In this document: positions 1 through 8,327 of the stretch, piece after piece
How the letters are laid out: each line of letters starts with the position of its first letter
Position numbering within the stretch: the stretch's first letter is position 1
Origin: CAYNND01 sp964398775
GTDB lineage: Bacteria; Patescibacteriota; Minisyncoccia; Phycocordibacterales; UBA2100
Direction: 5' to 3'
Assembly: GCA_964398775.1 (NCBI GenBank)
Contig: CAYNND010000005.1
Span: 1-64,000 of the forward strand
DNA length: 64,000 nucleotides
Notes under the pieces: generated by a model
Told to the model about the DNA's origin: nothing
Seen by the model: the letters and a program-made list of their open reading frames with translations, nothing else
The model's database searches: none
Made by a program: the position numbers and the translations under genes

Positions 1-1
1 T

Positions 2-355
2 ATGATAAACGACAACACTCCAGTGCTTCCCACTGATTTGCAGGTCATGAAGGCAATTCATATGGATGTGCATGAACGGGCAGATGCGCTCTATACACTC
101 CTGCGACACATACAAGAAAAGAAGCTACATGTCACACCAGAGCAAAGTCGAATGATATACGAGCGTCGTGCTGTGCTCCTTGAGTCACGGGATAAACTAC
201 ATGAACATGTGCTCAAGTCTACTGTAGAAAAAGATGAGGTGAGAAAAGGATTTGATAGGCAGATACTGCAGATAGTAGAGACACAGTTAGGGAAGATTGA
301 CTCACTGATGCAGGAGCTGCATGAGTACATTCCTGCTCCACAGCAGCCGGAGTAG
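2..355 (+). CDS. Small coiled-coil protein of unknown function
   Basis: The frame is open from the window edge and the first ATG lies at position 2, so the true start may be upstream. The 117 residues are highly charged, rich in Glu, Lys, Leu and Gln, have no signal peptide or membrane segment, and are predicted by eye to be mostly helical (coiled coil around residues 30-105). I do not recognise a family. The stop lies just before the -10 hexamer of the methyltransferase gene, so the two are probably transcribed separately although adjacent on one strand. Confidence 0.55.
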   Translation: MINDNTPVLPTDLQVMKAIHMDVHERADALYTLLRHIQEKKLHVTPEQSRMIYERRAVLLESRDKLHEHVLKSTVEKDEVRKGFDRQILQIVETQLGKIDSLMQELHEYIPAPQQPE

Positions 356-371
356 TGCTATACTCACGACC

Positions 372-1136
372 ATGAAGACAGGAACGACAAGCTGGGGAGA
401 AGTAGCAGAGTGGTATGACGAACACCTCAAGGGTGATGATACCTACCATGCAAAAGTCATTGCACCCAACTTGCTGCGTATCGTTGCCCCACAGAAGAAG
501 CGCATTCTTGAGATTGGGTGCGGTGAAGGATATTTTGCGCGAGCTTTTGCAGCAGCAGGTGGCGCAGTGCTTGGCTCTGACATTGGGAAAGAACTCATTG
601 AAATAGCGAGACAGAAAGCAGGTGGTCCCATCTACCACGTCGCAGCTGCAGACAAGCAGTCGTTCATTAAGGATGCCTCTATCGACACAGTGGTCGCAGT
701 ACTCACACTGCAAAACATGGAACGAATAGATACAGTCATGCGGGAGGTCTCGCGCATACTCAAATCAGATGGCTCATTTGTCTGTGTTATAAATCATCCC
801 GCGTTTCGCATCCCAAAGTCGACCCACTGGGAATTTGATGGTAAAACTGGCACTCAGTATCGCCGCGTGGACAGATATCTCTCAGCGCAGAAGATTCCTA
901 TGGAGATGCGCCCGGGGGAGCGCGCAGCAGGGAAGTCAGGGAGCACTACATTTTCCTTCCATCGCTCACTACAGGACTTCATGAAGGCATTTGCTGGTGC
1001 TGGGCTCTCCATTACACGCCTCGAGGAGTGGGTATCACACAAGCAGAGCCAGAAAGGACCGCGTGCAAGTGCCGAAGATACCGCACGGAAGGAATTTCCA
1101 CTCTTTATGTGTATTGAGTGTCGGAAAGTGATATAA
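372..1136 (+). CDS. Class I SAM-dependent methyltransferase
   Basis: This is a 254-residue soluble enzyme expected to transfer a methyl group from S-adenosylmethionine; its substrate cannot be told from sequence. Motif I (LEIGCGEGYF) is at about residues 46-55, and an acidic SAM-ribose contact follows at GSDIG near 67. The region with ITNH-like CVINHPAF fits the small-molecule or ubiquinone/biotin type methyltransferases (Methyltransf_11/25). I chose ATG 372 over an upstream ATG at 321, which would overlap the preceding gene, because a TATACT -10 element at 359-364 ends 7 bp before 372. The gene is followed by the slipin gene. Confidence 0.8.
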   Translation: MKTGTTSWGEVAEWYDEHLKGDDTYHAKVIAPNLLRIVAPQKKRILEIGCGEGYFARAFAAAGGAVLGSDIGKELIEIARQKAGGPIYHVAAADKQSFIKDASIDTVVAVLTLQNMERIDTVMREVSRILKSDGSFVCVINHPAFRIPKSTHWEFDGKTGTQYRRVDRYLSAQKIPMEMRPGERAAGKSGSTTFSFHRSLQDFMKAFAGAGLSITRLEEWVSHKQSQKGPRASAEDTARKEFPLFMCIECRKVI

Positions 1137-1137
1137 T
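1132..1137 (+). promoter_or_regulatory. Extended -10 promoter of the slipin gene
   Basis: TATAAT at 1132-1137 is preceded by TGA, giving the TGn extended -10 form. It overlaps the stop codon of the methyltransferase and lies 23 bp before ATG 1161, so this transcript would have a leader of about 17 nt. No matching -35 is seen. Confidence 0.55.
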
Positions 1138-1160
1138 ATGCATACTAAATAATAACAATT

Positions 1161-1907
1161 ATGGAATTACTTTTCTTCGTTGTAGCAGTTATTGTCGTCG
1201 TACTTCTTATATCTATCCGCCAGGTTAACCAGTACGAGCGAGGTGTGGTCTTTACACTCGGTCGCTACACTTCGACCAAGGGACCAGGCTGGAGAATCGT
1301 ACTCCCAGTTTTTCAAAGTATGATGAAGGTGGATATGCGCGTAAAAGCTGTCGACGTACCTGAACAAAAGGCTATTACGAAGGACAACATTCCTGTTGGA
1401 GTAAACGCCGTGATTTACTACAAGATAAACTCTGCTGAAAAAGCGTACCTCGAAGTCGAAGACTATTTCATGGCGATGAGTCAGCTTGCACAGACCACGA
1501 TGCGAAATGTCGTGGGGCAGGTAGAGCTCGATGAACTCCTTGCGAGCCGTGACAAGATTTCTGACAAGATAAAGAGCATCGTGGATGTTGCAGCTGAGTC
1601 ATGGGGTATCTTGGTCAGTAACGTAGAACTGAAAGATGTTGCACTACCAAGTGATATGGAGCGCACTATCGCAAAGCAAGCTGAAGCAGAACGCGAACGC
1701 CGCGCTGTCATCATCCAGTCTGAAGGTGAAGTGATGGCTTCTGAAAACATCGCAAAAGCTGCAAAGCTTCTCGCAGAAACACCGGGAGCGCTCCACTTGC
1801 GAACACTCCAGTCTATCAACGACATCAGTTCTGACGAAAGTAACACTGTAGTCTTCGCGGTACCACTTGAAGTGCTCCGCGCATTTGAGCGAATTTCTAA
1901 ATTGTAA
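1161..1907 (+). CDS. Slipin / stomatin-like SPFH-domain membrane protein
   Basis: The 248-residue protein has one N-terminal membrane helix (about residues 3-20) followed by an SPFH/band 7 domain (about 20-190), with the typical NQYERGVVFTLGRY and GPGWRIVLPV segments, and a coiled C-terminal region rich in Ala/Glu (AEAERERRAVIIQSEGE). Stomatin-type proteins form oligomers at the cytoplasmic membrane and organise lipid microdomains or partner proteases. No NfeD partner is next to it; the neighbour is instead a DUF1189-like membrane protein 3 bp downstream, suggesting co-transcription. Confidence 0.9.
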   Translation: MELLFFVVAVIVVVLLISIRQVNQYERGVVFTLGRYTSTKGPGWRIVLPVFQSMMKVDMRVKAVDVPEQKAITKDNIPVGVNAVIYYKINSAEKAYLEVEDYFMAMSQLAQTTMRNVVGQVELDELLASRDKISDKIKSIVDVAAESWGILVSNVELKDVALPSDMERTIAKQAEAERERRAVIIQSEGEVMASENIAKAAKLLAETPGALHLRTLQSINDISSDESNTVVFAVPLEVLRAFERISKL

Positions 1908-1910
1908 CAT

Positions 1911-2855
1911 ATGCGTTTTCTTACAAATATTATCGACTCTGTCTACAACCCTGGTTTCTACGCTACGATGCGTGAGAGGCGTGGAGTATCAGCCGTAGCA
2001 CACTTACTCCTTGTTGCGCTCATCTGCGCAGCGCTCTACCTCGTGCTGATTTTCCCAGCACTTAGAATAGTCAGCGATTCAGTCACTGCGTTTCCAGAAA
2101 AAGCATTTTCTCTCTATCCTGAGCAAATGGTATTTACTGTAAACGAAGGTGTCGCTACAGTCATGGGCGCAGAAGAACCAGTCATTATCCCGGTCTTTGT
2201 CGGTGAGCACGGCTTCGACGCAAGTTCATTGCAGACAGATCTTACTGTCAATGGAATGAAAGCTCCTGACGTTGCGGGTAAGAACTTCATCATCGATACT
2301 CAGACACCATTTTCAATTGAAATCCTTCGTGAACGAGAAGGCTTTGCATGGGCTACAAAGGATGGGGTATACAGCATCGACGAGAGAGGGGAAATCAAAG
2401 GTTTTGCGTATGGAAAGGATACTAAATTTACTCTGAGCAAGACAGTGCTAAGTGCTGCAATCGATGCGATACGACCGTACTACTCATATGTGCTCCCAGT
2501 TCTTTCGTCAATCGTGTTTCTCTTCATGCTGATTGGAGTATGGTTTGGGTACCTCTTCTTCGGACTTTTCATAGGACTACTCGTCAAAATCTATTACAGT
2601 TTCTTCCTGCAGAACTCTATCCCATTCAGTCAGTCATATAAGACTGCATTGTTTGCGATGACTGGTCCAATCTTCGCCTACACCGTGCTCTCGGCATATG
2701 GCATCTCGTATACATTTCTGTTTACGGCAGCAACGATGGCAGTAGTTGTACTGAACACCTATGCACATAGAAAAGTTCCACCACCACTTACTACATCGAC
2801 TCAAGCGCCTGCAGCGCCATCGTCAGTCGTTATTACTGAAGAAGGTTTAAATTAA
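1911..2855 (+). CDS. DUF1189-like polytopic membrane protein
   Basis: The 314-residue protein starts with FYATMRERRGVSAVAHLL, a pattern typical of the DUF1189 family. A first membrane helix (about 28-55) is followed by an extracytoplasmic domain (about 60-185) and then four C-terminal helices (about 190-290). A Pro/Thr/Ala-rich tail ends the protein. Function is unknown in the family. It starts 3 bp after the slipin stop and is followed after 3 bp by a tiny membrane protein, so the three genes look like one operon at the membrane. Confidence 0.65.
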   Translation: MRFLTNIIDSVYNPGFYATMRERRGVSAVAHLLLVALICAALYLVLIFPALRIVSDSVTAFPEKAFSLYPEQMVFTVNEGVATVMGAEEPVIIPVFVGEHGFDASSLQTDLTVNGMKAPDVAGKNFIIDTQTPFSIEILREREGFAWATKDGVYSIDERGEIKGFAYGKDTKFTLSKTVLSAAIDAIRPYYSYVLPVLSSIVFLFMLIGVWFGYLFFGLFIGLLVKIYYSFFLQNSIPFSQSYKTALFAMTGPIFAYTVLSAYGISYTFLFTAATMAVVVLNTYAHRKVPPPLTTSTQAPAAPSSVVITEEGLN

Positions 2856-2858
2856 GCT

Positions 2859-3026
2859 ATGGTAGGACCTCAACTCATTCTGGCTGGAATCGTTGCAGGA
2901 CTGCTTACAATCTTTCTGCTTGATTATGCGCGTAATAAGTGCAAAACAGACTGGTGTATTACATACATCATCATCTCCATCATCTTCGTTATTATTACTG
3001 CGCTTTTGTTCGCGGTGATTGGGTAA
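2859..3026 (+). CDS. 55-residue two-helix membrane protein
   Basis: An ATG at 2859, 3 bp after the preceding stop, opens a 55-codon frame ending at TAA 3024-3026. The product has a hydrophobic helix at residues 5-22, a short polar loop with two cysteines and basic residues (YARNKCKTDWC), and a second helix at 35-54. I do not recognise a family. Tight spacing to the DUF1189-like gene and a clear two-helix hairpin design support that it is real. Its stop is directly abutted by the stop of the convergent epimerase gene. Confidence 0.6.
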   Translation: MVGPQLILAGIVAGLLTIFLLDYARNKCKTDWCITYIIISIIFVIITALLFAVIG

Positions 3027-3887
3027 CTACATAAAGCGCATCGCAGTTGTGTATTGCATGTGGCCATCTTTTAGATGGGTAAGTGTCGGCTTTTCCGAGA
3101 GCTCCGTTGGTGCGTCTGGAGTATCTGCATGGCCACTCCAGTGTTCGATGCACACAAAAGGTGCTTGCGGTTTTGACCAGAGTGCAGAGTGAGTAAAACC
3201 ATCTTGAGTTATTTCGACAGTCTTTCCATCAGCTCGTGTAAGCTTCCATGACGCAGGCGTATACTTTTTAAAGATAAGCGCATCATGGACAAATGTATCA
3301 GCAGTCAGTTCAATAGTCTCTGCAGTGTGCGCATATGCTGCGGGCGCATGCGTCAATAAGCCGTCTTTGAGCTGTGAAGACATGTCTGGGAGCGGCTCAC
3401 TTGAAGTGATGGTTGGCTGCTGCGCTCCCTCTCCTATGAGAAACGCGGGGTGAGTACCAAGCGCAAATGGAAGTGGCTCGCCAAATGTATGGACGAGTTC
3501 GTATGTCGTATGCACTGTAGCATCGAGCAATTTATAATGAATATACAGGTCAAACTCAAAAGGGTAGTGTGCGCGTGTAGCATCGTCAGCGCTCAGTATG
3601 TAGTGTGCACTCGTGTCATCACTTGCGTGTAGTTCAAAGATGGAATCTCGCGCAAAACCGTGTTGGGGAAGCGTGAAAGAAGCTCCATGATGTGTGTATG
3701 TGTTGTCACGTATTTTACCGACTATGGGGAAGAGGTGTGGTGCTCTCCGGTTCCAGTATGTTGCATCACCATTCCATAAATACTCAGTGTCATCGACAAG
3801 CGAGCGTACACTCTGCAGCTCAGCGCCCCGAGTCGCTATCTCTACCCTCAATGTGTTGTTTATGAGTATGAGTGGGCGAGTCGACAT
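3027..3887 (-). CDS. Aldose 1-epimerase family protein (LacX-like)
   Basis: The 286-residue protein belongs to the galactose mutarotase-like fold, which interconverts alpha and beta anomers of sugars in the cytoplasm. Visible landmarks are NRRAPHLFPIVGKI near residue 48, LPQHGFARD near 75 (first His), GTHPAF near 143 (second His) and the C-terminal FVCIEHWSG near 244 that supplies the acidic catalytic residue. The YihR/LacX subgroup fits best. It starts 1 bp after the stop of the peptidoglycan-binding protein gene, so the two are likely co-transcribed. Its stop abuts the convergent 55-residue gene with no spacer. Confidence 0.85.
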   Translation of the reverse strand: MSTRPLILINNTLRVEIATRGAELQSVRSLVDDTEYLWNGDATYWNRRAPHLFPIVGKIRDNTYTHHGASFTLPQHGFARDSIFELHASDDTSAHYILSADDATRAHYPFEFDLYIHYKLLDATVHTTYELVHTFGEPLPFALGTHPAFLIGEGAQQPTITSSEPLPDMSSQLKDGLLTHAPAAYAHTAETIELTADTFVHDALIFKKYTPASWKLTRADGKTVEITQDGFTHSALWSKPQAPFVCIEHWSGHADTPDAPTELSEKPTLTHLKDGHMQYTTAMRFM

Positions 3888-3888
3888 A

Positions 3889-4689
3889 CTACTTTTTTGT
3901 TTTAGGAACTTTTGGACATGCGTTATTTACTTTTGAGAAGCATGCCTTTTTTCCGTCTGGTCCTATATATGCGCACGGATATTCAAGGGAGCTGCAGCGG
4001 TTTCCGATAGGAAGTGTTGCGCACAAGTTTTGAGTGGTACCACCTTCATCAGCTACTTGCATGCAAGTGATTTTCTGCGTCGCTGTAGCTGCCTTGTTAC
4101 TTGTTGTACCTTCTGCACCGATGACTCCTTTGCAGGTGGTATATCTGTACCCTGGATCACCATCAAGGAAGCCATTCTCGCAGGTACGTTTTTCACTGTG
4201 GCATGAGCCACCGGCTGCAGCAGCAGGGTAGCGGTACATAATCTTTGTCTCACCATGAGGTATGAGGCTTCCAGCGACAAAGCAGTTTTGTGGAGTTTTA
4301 GGCACAGTCTTTTTCACCGTAGCAGCTTTTTTCTCAGACTTTTGAGTTTTCTTCGGCGTTGTCATTGCAGTAGCTGAGGTATAGTTTTGGAGTTGCCCTT
4401 GAATCACTGAGTTTGCGCGTGCGCGAGTCTGCCCTTTGAAGACTCCATCGGATGGTGAGATTGAGTAGCGCTCTTGGAATTTTTGTACAGCTTTTGCAGT
4501 CGTGTGGTCGTAGATGCCAAGTATTGGCCCATCATAGAACCGTTCAGCTTTCAGGAATTTCTGTAGCACGATAACTGCCACTTCATTTTTCACTCCGGGG
4601 TGAAGGTCAACAGGAAATAGTACACGCTGCGCTGAGGTAGTATTCACAAAAAGCATACTGCACGCAAGAATAACAAACACCTTCTTCAT
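3889..4689 (-). CDS. Secreted peptidoglycan-binding domain protein
   Basis: The 266-residue protein starts with a signal peptide (MKKVFVILACSMLFVNTTSA, cleavage near residue 20). A PG_binding_1-like domain follows at about 28-95 (VIVLQKFLKA...TAKAVQKFQERY). A Lys/Thr-rich linker (about 108-133) leads to a Cys-rich C-terminal region (about 135-260) with eleven or so cysteines and no recognised fold, probably disulfide-bonded outside the cell. TATACT at 4696-4701, exactly 6 bp before ATG, supports the start. A role at the cell wall or surface is inferred from the domains. Confidence 0.75.
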   Translation of the reverse strand: MKKVFVILACSMLFVNTTSAQRVLFPVDLHPGVKNEVAVIVLQKFLKAERFYDGPILGIYDHTTAKAVQKFQERYSISPSDGVFKGQTRARANSVIQGQLQNYTSATAMTTPKKTQKSEKKAATVKKTVPKTPQNCFVAGSLIPHGETKIMYRYPAAAAGGSCHSEKRTCENGFLDGDPGYRYTTCKGVIGAEGTTSNKAATATQKITCMQVADEGGTTQNLCATLPIGNRCSSLEYPCAYIGPDGKKACFSKVNNACPKVPKTKK

Positions 4690-4783
4690 GTGAGTAGTAT
4701 AACAGTTGCTTAACTCAGTGCACTAGCACTGTTCCTATCCATATCATTTGCTGAGACTTAAATGACTCGCAAAGTTCTTTGTA

Positions 4784-4811
4784 TTGATTTCAAGCTTTGC
4801 TATGCGATAAT
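4784..4811 (+). promoter_or_regulatory. Promoter with -35 and -10 for the 204-residue gene
   Basis: TTGATT (4784-4789) and GATAAT (4806-4811) are separated by 16 bp. ATG 4818 lies 6 bp after the -10, so transcription would start about at the start codon. This favours 4818 over ATG 4815 or TTG 4797. Confidence 0.5.
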
Positions 4812-4817
4812 TTAATG

Positions 4818-5432
4818 ATGATCGAAACAACACCAGGAGCAAACGGCCACGGAAGCGTGCCCGAATTTAAGTCAACGAACAACTTCGACGGAAGAAGTGC
4901 CGCTGAAGCAATACAGAGTTCTATTAGTGAAGTGCGAGATAGTGCGGAAAGCCTCAGTACTGACATACGAGCCCAGCGTGAAGCGCTGAAAGATGTGCAA
5001 GGTGTAGAAGCTCGAACGAAAGAAGATGTAATGAAAAGAGATAGTGAGTTTTTGAGTTTAGTGTCAGGCCCACATACAACCTATATGAGAGACCCATACT
5101 CACTTGATAAAGTCGACCCACTGGAAGGGTTTTCACAAACAGAGCGAATACAACTAGCAACCAAAAAAATCGCAGAAATCAAAAAGCGTTATGAGCCAAG
5201 TCCTGAGGGTGAGGCGGAAATGAAGAAGGCGGTCACTGAAATGATGCCAAAGACTCAGAAACGACTCGAGACACGAGAAGGACATGAAGCGCGAGCAAAG
5301 CAGCTTATGCTTGATATGGCACAGTTTGCAGAAGACCTATCGGACGCAGGTGTAAGCGGGGGAGATGCTTGGAAACGAGCACTTATACCACTTCGTGGAC
5401 AGTATGGTTGGGTCGACAGAAAAGATAATTAA
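4818..5432 (+). CDS. Soluble helical protein of unknown function
   Basis: The 204-residue product is hydrophilic, strongly charged and mostly helical, with heptad-like stretches at about residues 25-75 and 115-180 (Glu/Lys/Ala-rich). It has no signal peptide, membrane helix or cysteine pattern. I do not recognise a family. Three nearby start codons exist (TTG 4797, ATG 4815, ATG 4818); the promoter spacing points to 4818. A strong intrinsic terminator follows, so it is a single-gene transcript. Confidence 0.65.
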   Translation: MIETTPGANGHGSVPEFKSTNNFDGRSAAEAIQSSISEVRDSAESLSTDIRAQREALKDVQGVEARTKEDVMKRDSEFLSLVSGPHTTYMRDPYSLDKVDPLEGFSQTERIQLATKKIAEIKKRYEPSPEGEAEMKKAVTEMMPKTQKRLETREGHEARAKQLMLDMAQFAEDLSDAGVSGGDAWKRALIPLRGQYGWVDRKDN

Positions 5433-5485
5433 ACTCTCCCGCCAACATTTCCGTAAGAACAATTCTTACAGTTTCAAATATCAGC

Positions 5486-5518
5486 AAAACACCTGGAAAA
5501 ATAACTCCAGGTGTTTTT
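5486..5518 (+). terminator. Intrinsic terminator
   Basis: An 11-bp stem (AAAACACCTGG with CCAGGTGTTTT) with a 10-nt loop runs into a T-run on the + strand. It ends the transcript of the 204-residue gene. A smaller hairpin (GTAAGAA/TTCTTAC) sits just upstream near 5453-5469. Confidence 0.8.
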
Positions 5519-5684
5519 ACATATGCTCGAAAATGTCTTCATATTCGACCTCTGAACCCCTCAAGGGAAGGCTAGATTTAAATGCCTACAACGTCGCACA
5601 ATATATCTTTTGCGACGTTATAATGTAGAAAAGGGGGCTTAGACGCGTGCCTTGGTCTTGACATGGATGGATATCTGAGCAAAA
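5519..5684. other. Non-coding gap with inverted repeat and promoter-like element
   Basis: No credible gene is seen here on either strand. The stretch holds a 9-bp perfect inverted repeat (AACGTCGCA, 12-nt loop, TGCGACGTT) at about 5589-5619 that runs directly into TATAAT at about 5619-5625 on the + strand. It could be a promoter with an operator, driving a short untranslated RNA that ends at the hairpin at 5685-5712. No known RNA family is recognised. Confidence 0.35.
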
Positions 5685-5712
5685 AAATAACCACTCATGT
5701 GAGTGGTTATTT
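5685..5712 (-). terminator. Intrinsic terminator of the pilin gene
   Basis: A 12-bp stem (AAATAACCACTC/GAGTGGTTATTT, 4-nt loop) followed on the minus strand by seven T residues. It sits 21 bp after the pilin stop. The + strand tail is only TTT, so it may work weakly in both directions. Confidence 0.8.
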
Positions 5713-5733
5713 CTTGAAAATATTTTCTATGTT

Positions 5734-6231
5734 CTATATGCCAGACACTTTGAGTACGTTCCCTGTTCCTACTGCTGTAGAGGCGTTGTAGCCAGTGATA
5801 CCGTCTATACCGTCGGTTACGTCTGTTGAAACTGTTCCTGAGCAGCCATCCTTTGATCCTGGGGTTCCTTCAAGAACTGCACCTAGGCAGTATGATTCTG
5901 CGGCACCTGCGTACCAGTACTGTCTGTCTGTTGCTGCAGGAGACGCTGGAGCTGATGGATCCTTCGGGATGTAGCTCATGAAGCTGGTGATTTGTGATGA
6001 TGAGACGACCACCTCCGCACCTGAGGTTGTCAAAGGATAAGTCTTGTTGGCATCGAAGAGCAGCTCAAGTGCTGTCTGCATTGCCTTCAAGTCCTGCATT
6101 CGTCGTGCGTCACGACTTTTCTTTCGTGCTGAGTTCATTGACGCGAGAACTACTGAGGACAGTATTCCGATAATTGCGATAACTACAAGCAGCTCAATGA
6201 GTGTAAAACCTTTTTGTTGTGTTGTGTGCAT
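5734..6231 (-). CDS. Type IV pilin-like protein with N-terminal methylation motif
   Basis: The 165-residue prepilin has a short basic leader and the prepilin peptidase site KGFTLIELLVV (cleavage after Gly8, Glu five residues later), then one hydrophobic helix (about 9-30). The globular part carries two cysteines near residues 118 and 129 that could form the pilin disulfide loop. It resembles the second pilin at 36497-36967 through the helix and the conserved DANK-YP stretch. The start follows a TATATATATACT tract. Neither pilin gene has assembly genes beside it. Confidence 0.88.
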   Translation of the reverse strand: MHTTQQKGFTLIELLVVIAIIGILSSVVLASMNSARKKSRDARRMQDLKAMQTALELLFDANKTYPLTTSGAEVVVSSSQITSFMSYIPKDPSAPASPAATDRQYWYAGAAESYCLGAVLEGTPGSKDGCSGTVSTDVTDGIDGITGYNASTAVGTGNVLKVSGI

Positions 6232-6351
6232 AGTATATATATACGAATAAATTACCCTTACATCACCTTATGGGTCCTCTGATTTTATCATATGTCATTA
6301 AATTCGGTCGTCTCGAATGTATCTTCTTGTTGAAAACTTGCCCGGTTACTT

Positions 6352-7590
6352 TTACGTAACTTCCCCTAAGTATGGCAATGGGAGTCCGTAGATATACGGA
6401 TCATGACTATCACGGTCCTCGCGCCGTTTACTGCGATACTCAGTCGACCGTAAACTTGATCCAAGCATCACAATAGATGTCCCATACAGGCCTTTTAGTT
6501 TCTGGACCGCCTCTGAGATGCGATGAGAGGTATCTAGGTACGTTGCGTTTTCCCCAAACAGGTCATTTGGTACAAGGCTTGTTGGTATGCACCTATGTAC
6601 AGTGATACCTGTTGCCTTATATGCAGTACCAGCCTTGTAAAGACTATTAAACAAAGGTTCTATGGAGCGTATAAGTATCCGTGGATCCTGAGTATGATGT
6701 GATAAATCACATTCTGCATATCTACGACCAAGCGCGGTCTTGAGGAATATGCTCGCATGCACTCCTGCGACTTTGAGGTCATGCATACGCTCACTCACCA
6801 CCTCCACATTCTTAGAAAGTTCAGAAAAAACGAACGAACGTTCTTTCGAATATGATCCAAATGACCGTGTGGATTCTACTGACTTTTGGTAGTCGCGTGT
6901 CGGGTTTATGGTAAAGCGATTATATCCTCTGAGTTCATCCTGTAGTTCAAGTACTCCTTTTACATCAAGACCATCGAGCGCATTCCGCGTGGCGTCGCGA
7001 AATGCACGTGCCGTATATATACCTCGCTGCTGCAGCTTCGGTCCAAGTGCCCTCCCTATCCCCCACACGTCATGGACCGAAATGGTCTCAAGGAATGCTG
7101 TCTCGCGCTCTTCCGGTATGTACGTAAGTCCGTACGGCTTCTTGTGTTTTGAGCCGAGTTTTGCGAGCGCCTTGGTGCGTCCTATGCCACATGAGTATGT
7201 GACGCCGAGACTTGCAAGTATTTCTTTTTGAATTTTCGCCACATACGAGACAAGGTCTGATTCAGCCACGTGAAAAAGGTCTACAAAGCATTCGTCAATA
7301 CTGTATCGTTCGACAATAGGACTGTATTTTTTGAGTATAGTGTAGCAGTTCTGTGATATGTGCTCATAGAGGTCAAAGTGAGATGGCACAACTGCAACAC
7401 TACCCCCATGCAGCTCTCGTATTTGAAATATCGGCATGCCGCGAACTATTCCTGCCTTCTTAGCTTCTTGATTCATGGCTGTTGCGATACCACGTTCCTC
7501 ACCGACGACTACAGGCTTACCGCGCAAATCACGTCTGCGCAGAAGCTCGCAGGCGGCAAAAAATCCATCACCATCAAGATGAAGTATCAT
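6352..7590 (-). CDS. Y-family DNA polymerase (UmuC/Pol IV-like)
   Basis: The 412-residue protein is a translesion DNA polymerase. Catalytic acidic residues are in HLDGDGFF (D6, D8) and YSIDE (D99, E100). The finger and palm domains span about 1-165, followed by the thumb helix-hairpin-helix region (VWGIGRALGPKL near 175) and a little-finger domain (about 235-350). It starts 2 bp after the lexA stop, so lexA and polymerase form an umuDC-like damage operon. A copy of the SOS-box-like 14-mer seen at the lexA promoter lies inside this gene at 6831-6844. Whether it is closer to UmuC or to DinB cannot be settled by eye. Confidence 0.9.
   Translation of the reverse strand: MILHLDGDGFFAACELLRRRDLRGKPVVVGEERGIATAMNQEAKKAGIVRGMPIFQIRELHGGSVAVVPSHFDLYEHISQNCYTILKKYSPIVERYSIDECFVDLFHVAESDLVSYVAKIQKEILASLGVTYSCGIGRTKALAKLGSKHKKPYGLTYIPEERETAFLETISVHDVWGIGRALGPKLQQRGIYTARAFRDATRNALDGLDVKGVLELQDELRGYNRFTINPTRDYQKSVESTRSFGSYSKERSFVFSELSKNVEVVSERMHDLKVAGVHASIFLKTALGRRYAECDLSHHTQDPRILIRSIEPLFNSLYKAGTAYKATGITVHRCIPTSLVPNDLFGENATYLDTSHRISEAVQKLKGLYGTSIVMLGSSLRSTEYRSKRREDRDSHDPYIYGLPLPYLGEVT
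6831..6844. promoter_or_regulatory. SOS-box-like site inside the polymerase gene
   Basis: CGAACGAACGTTCT matches the CGAAC-N4-GTTCG LexA/DinR pattern except for its last base. It is identical, together with two more bases, to the site at the lexA promoter. It lies within coding sequence, so function is uncertain. Confidence 0.35.
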
Positions 7591-7592
7591 GA

Positions 7593-8252
7593 TTAATATT
7601 TTCGTATAACACCTCGCACAATTGCTGCGATACTCAGTTTTTCTTTTGGACGGAGGTCAGGGTACTCGTCGTTTGCAGCTTCAAGATAGTAGCCCTTGCT
7701 GTTGCGGCGTAGATACTTGAGGGTCCAGTCACCATCTATCTCAGCGACGACAATAGAGCCTACAGGAGCGGTGTTTGCGCGCTCTGCGATGACCATATCA
7801 CCATCGTTAATACCTGCATCTTTCATAGAATGGCCTTTCACTTTAAGCATAAAAGAAGCTTCACGTTTTGGAATGAGCCATTCATCAAGTGAGATACTCT
7901 CAAGGAGTGATTCTTCTGCAGGTGTCGGGAAACCAGCTTCTATAAGTCCGAGCACTTTCAGTTCAGCAATTGGTGATTTTTGTGACGTTTTGTGTGCGTG
8001 CGAAACGCTGTGTACCAATGGTGATTTTTGAGCTGTTGTTTTTGGTATGAGTTTGCCTGCTGAGTCACGTTCGAGGAACCCTAAAACAATGAGCTCACGA
8101 ATGTAGCGGTACGCAGTGTCTTTAGACTTCACACCAAGAACTTTTACAGCTTCTTGGTATGAAGGCATGCGACGATGCATTTGATAAAACGCATCGAGTT
8201 TTCTAAACCGATCAGTACTTTCCTGACTTTTCATTATCGCCTTGCGGGGCAT
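7593..8252 (-). CDS. lexA: LexA-like SOS repressor (S24 autoprotease)
   Basis: The 219-residue protein has an N-terminal winged helix-turn-helix (about 10-65), a longer than usual Lys/Ser/His linker (66-100), and a C-terminal S24 peptidase domain. The cleavage pair Ala106-Gly107 (EAGFP), the catalytic Ser142 (GHSM) and Lys179 (TLKY) are all present, so RecA-stimulated self-cleavage is expected. The start is fixed by TACACT at 8259-8264, 6 bp upstream. An SOS-box-like site lies directly upstream of that -10, consistent with autoregulation. It is transcribed together with the Y-family polymerase. Confidence 0.9.
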   Translation of the reverse strand: MPRKAIMKSQESTDRFRKLDAFYQMHRRMPSYQEAVKVLGVKSKDTAYRYIRELIVLGFLERDSAGKLIPKTTAQKSPLVHSVSHAHKTSQKSPIAELKVLGLIEAGFPTPAEESLLESISLDEWLIPKREASFMLKVKGHSMKDAGINDGDMVIAERANTAPVGSIVVAEIDGDWTLKYLRRNSKGYYLEAANDEYPDLRPKEKLSIAAIVRGVIRKY

Positions 8253-8258
8253 GTCTTG

Positions 8259-8279
8259 AGTGTATCGAACGAACGTTCT
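8259..8279 (-). promoter_or_regulatory. lexA promoter with SOS box
   Basis: On the minus strand the -10 hexamer TACACT (8259-8264) stands 6 bp before the lexA ATG. The site CGAAC-GAAC-GTTCT (8266-8279) lies in the -10/-35 spacer, where bound LexA would block RNA polymerase. The box differs from the Gram-positive consensus CGAAC-N4-GTTCG at one position. Confidence 0.75.
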
Positions 8280-8327
8280 TTATACAAGATACTAAAAAAG
8301 GAAGTTGTGTATAAGTATGGAGGCCAC

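Noticed and set aside
5365..5628. Open frame of 87 codons on the + strand after the 204-residue gene
   Set aside because: It overlaps the end of that gene and runs through the terminator hairpin; composition is not protein-like.
5734..6231. A type IV pilus assembly locus near the pilin genes
   Set aside because: Neither pilin gene has pilB, pilC, pilD, pilM or similar genes beside it; they are isolated.
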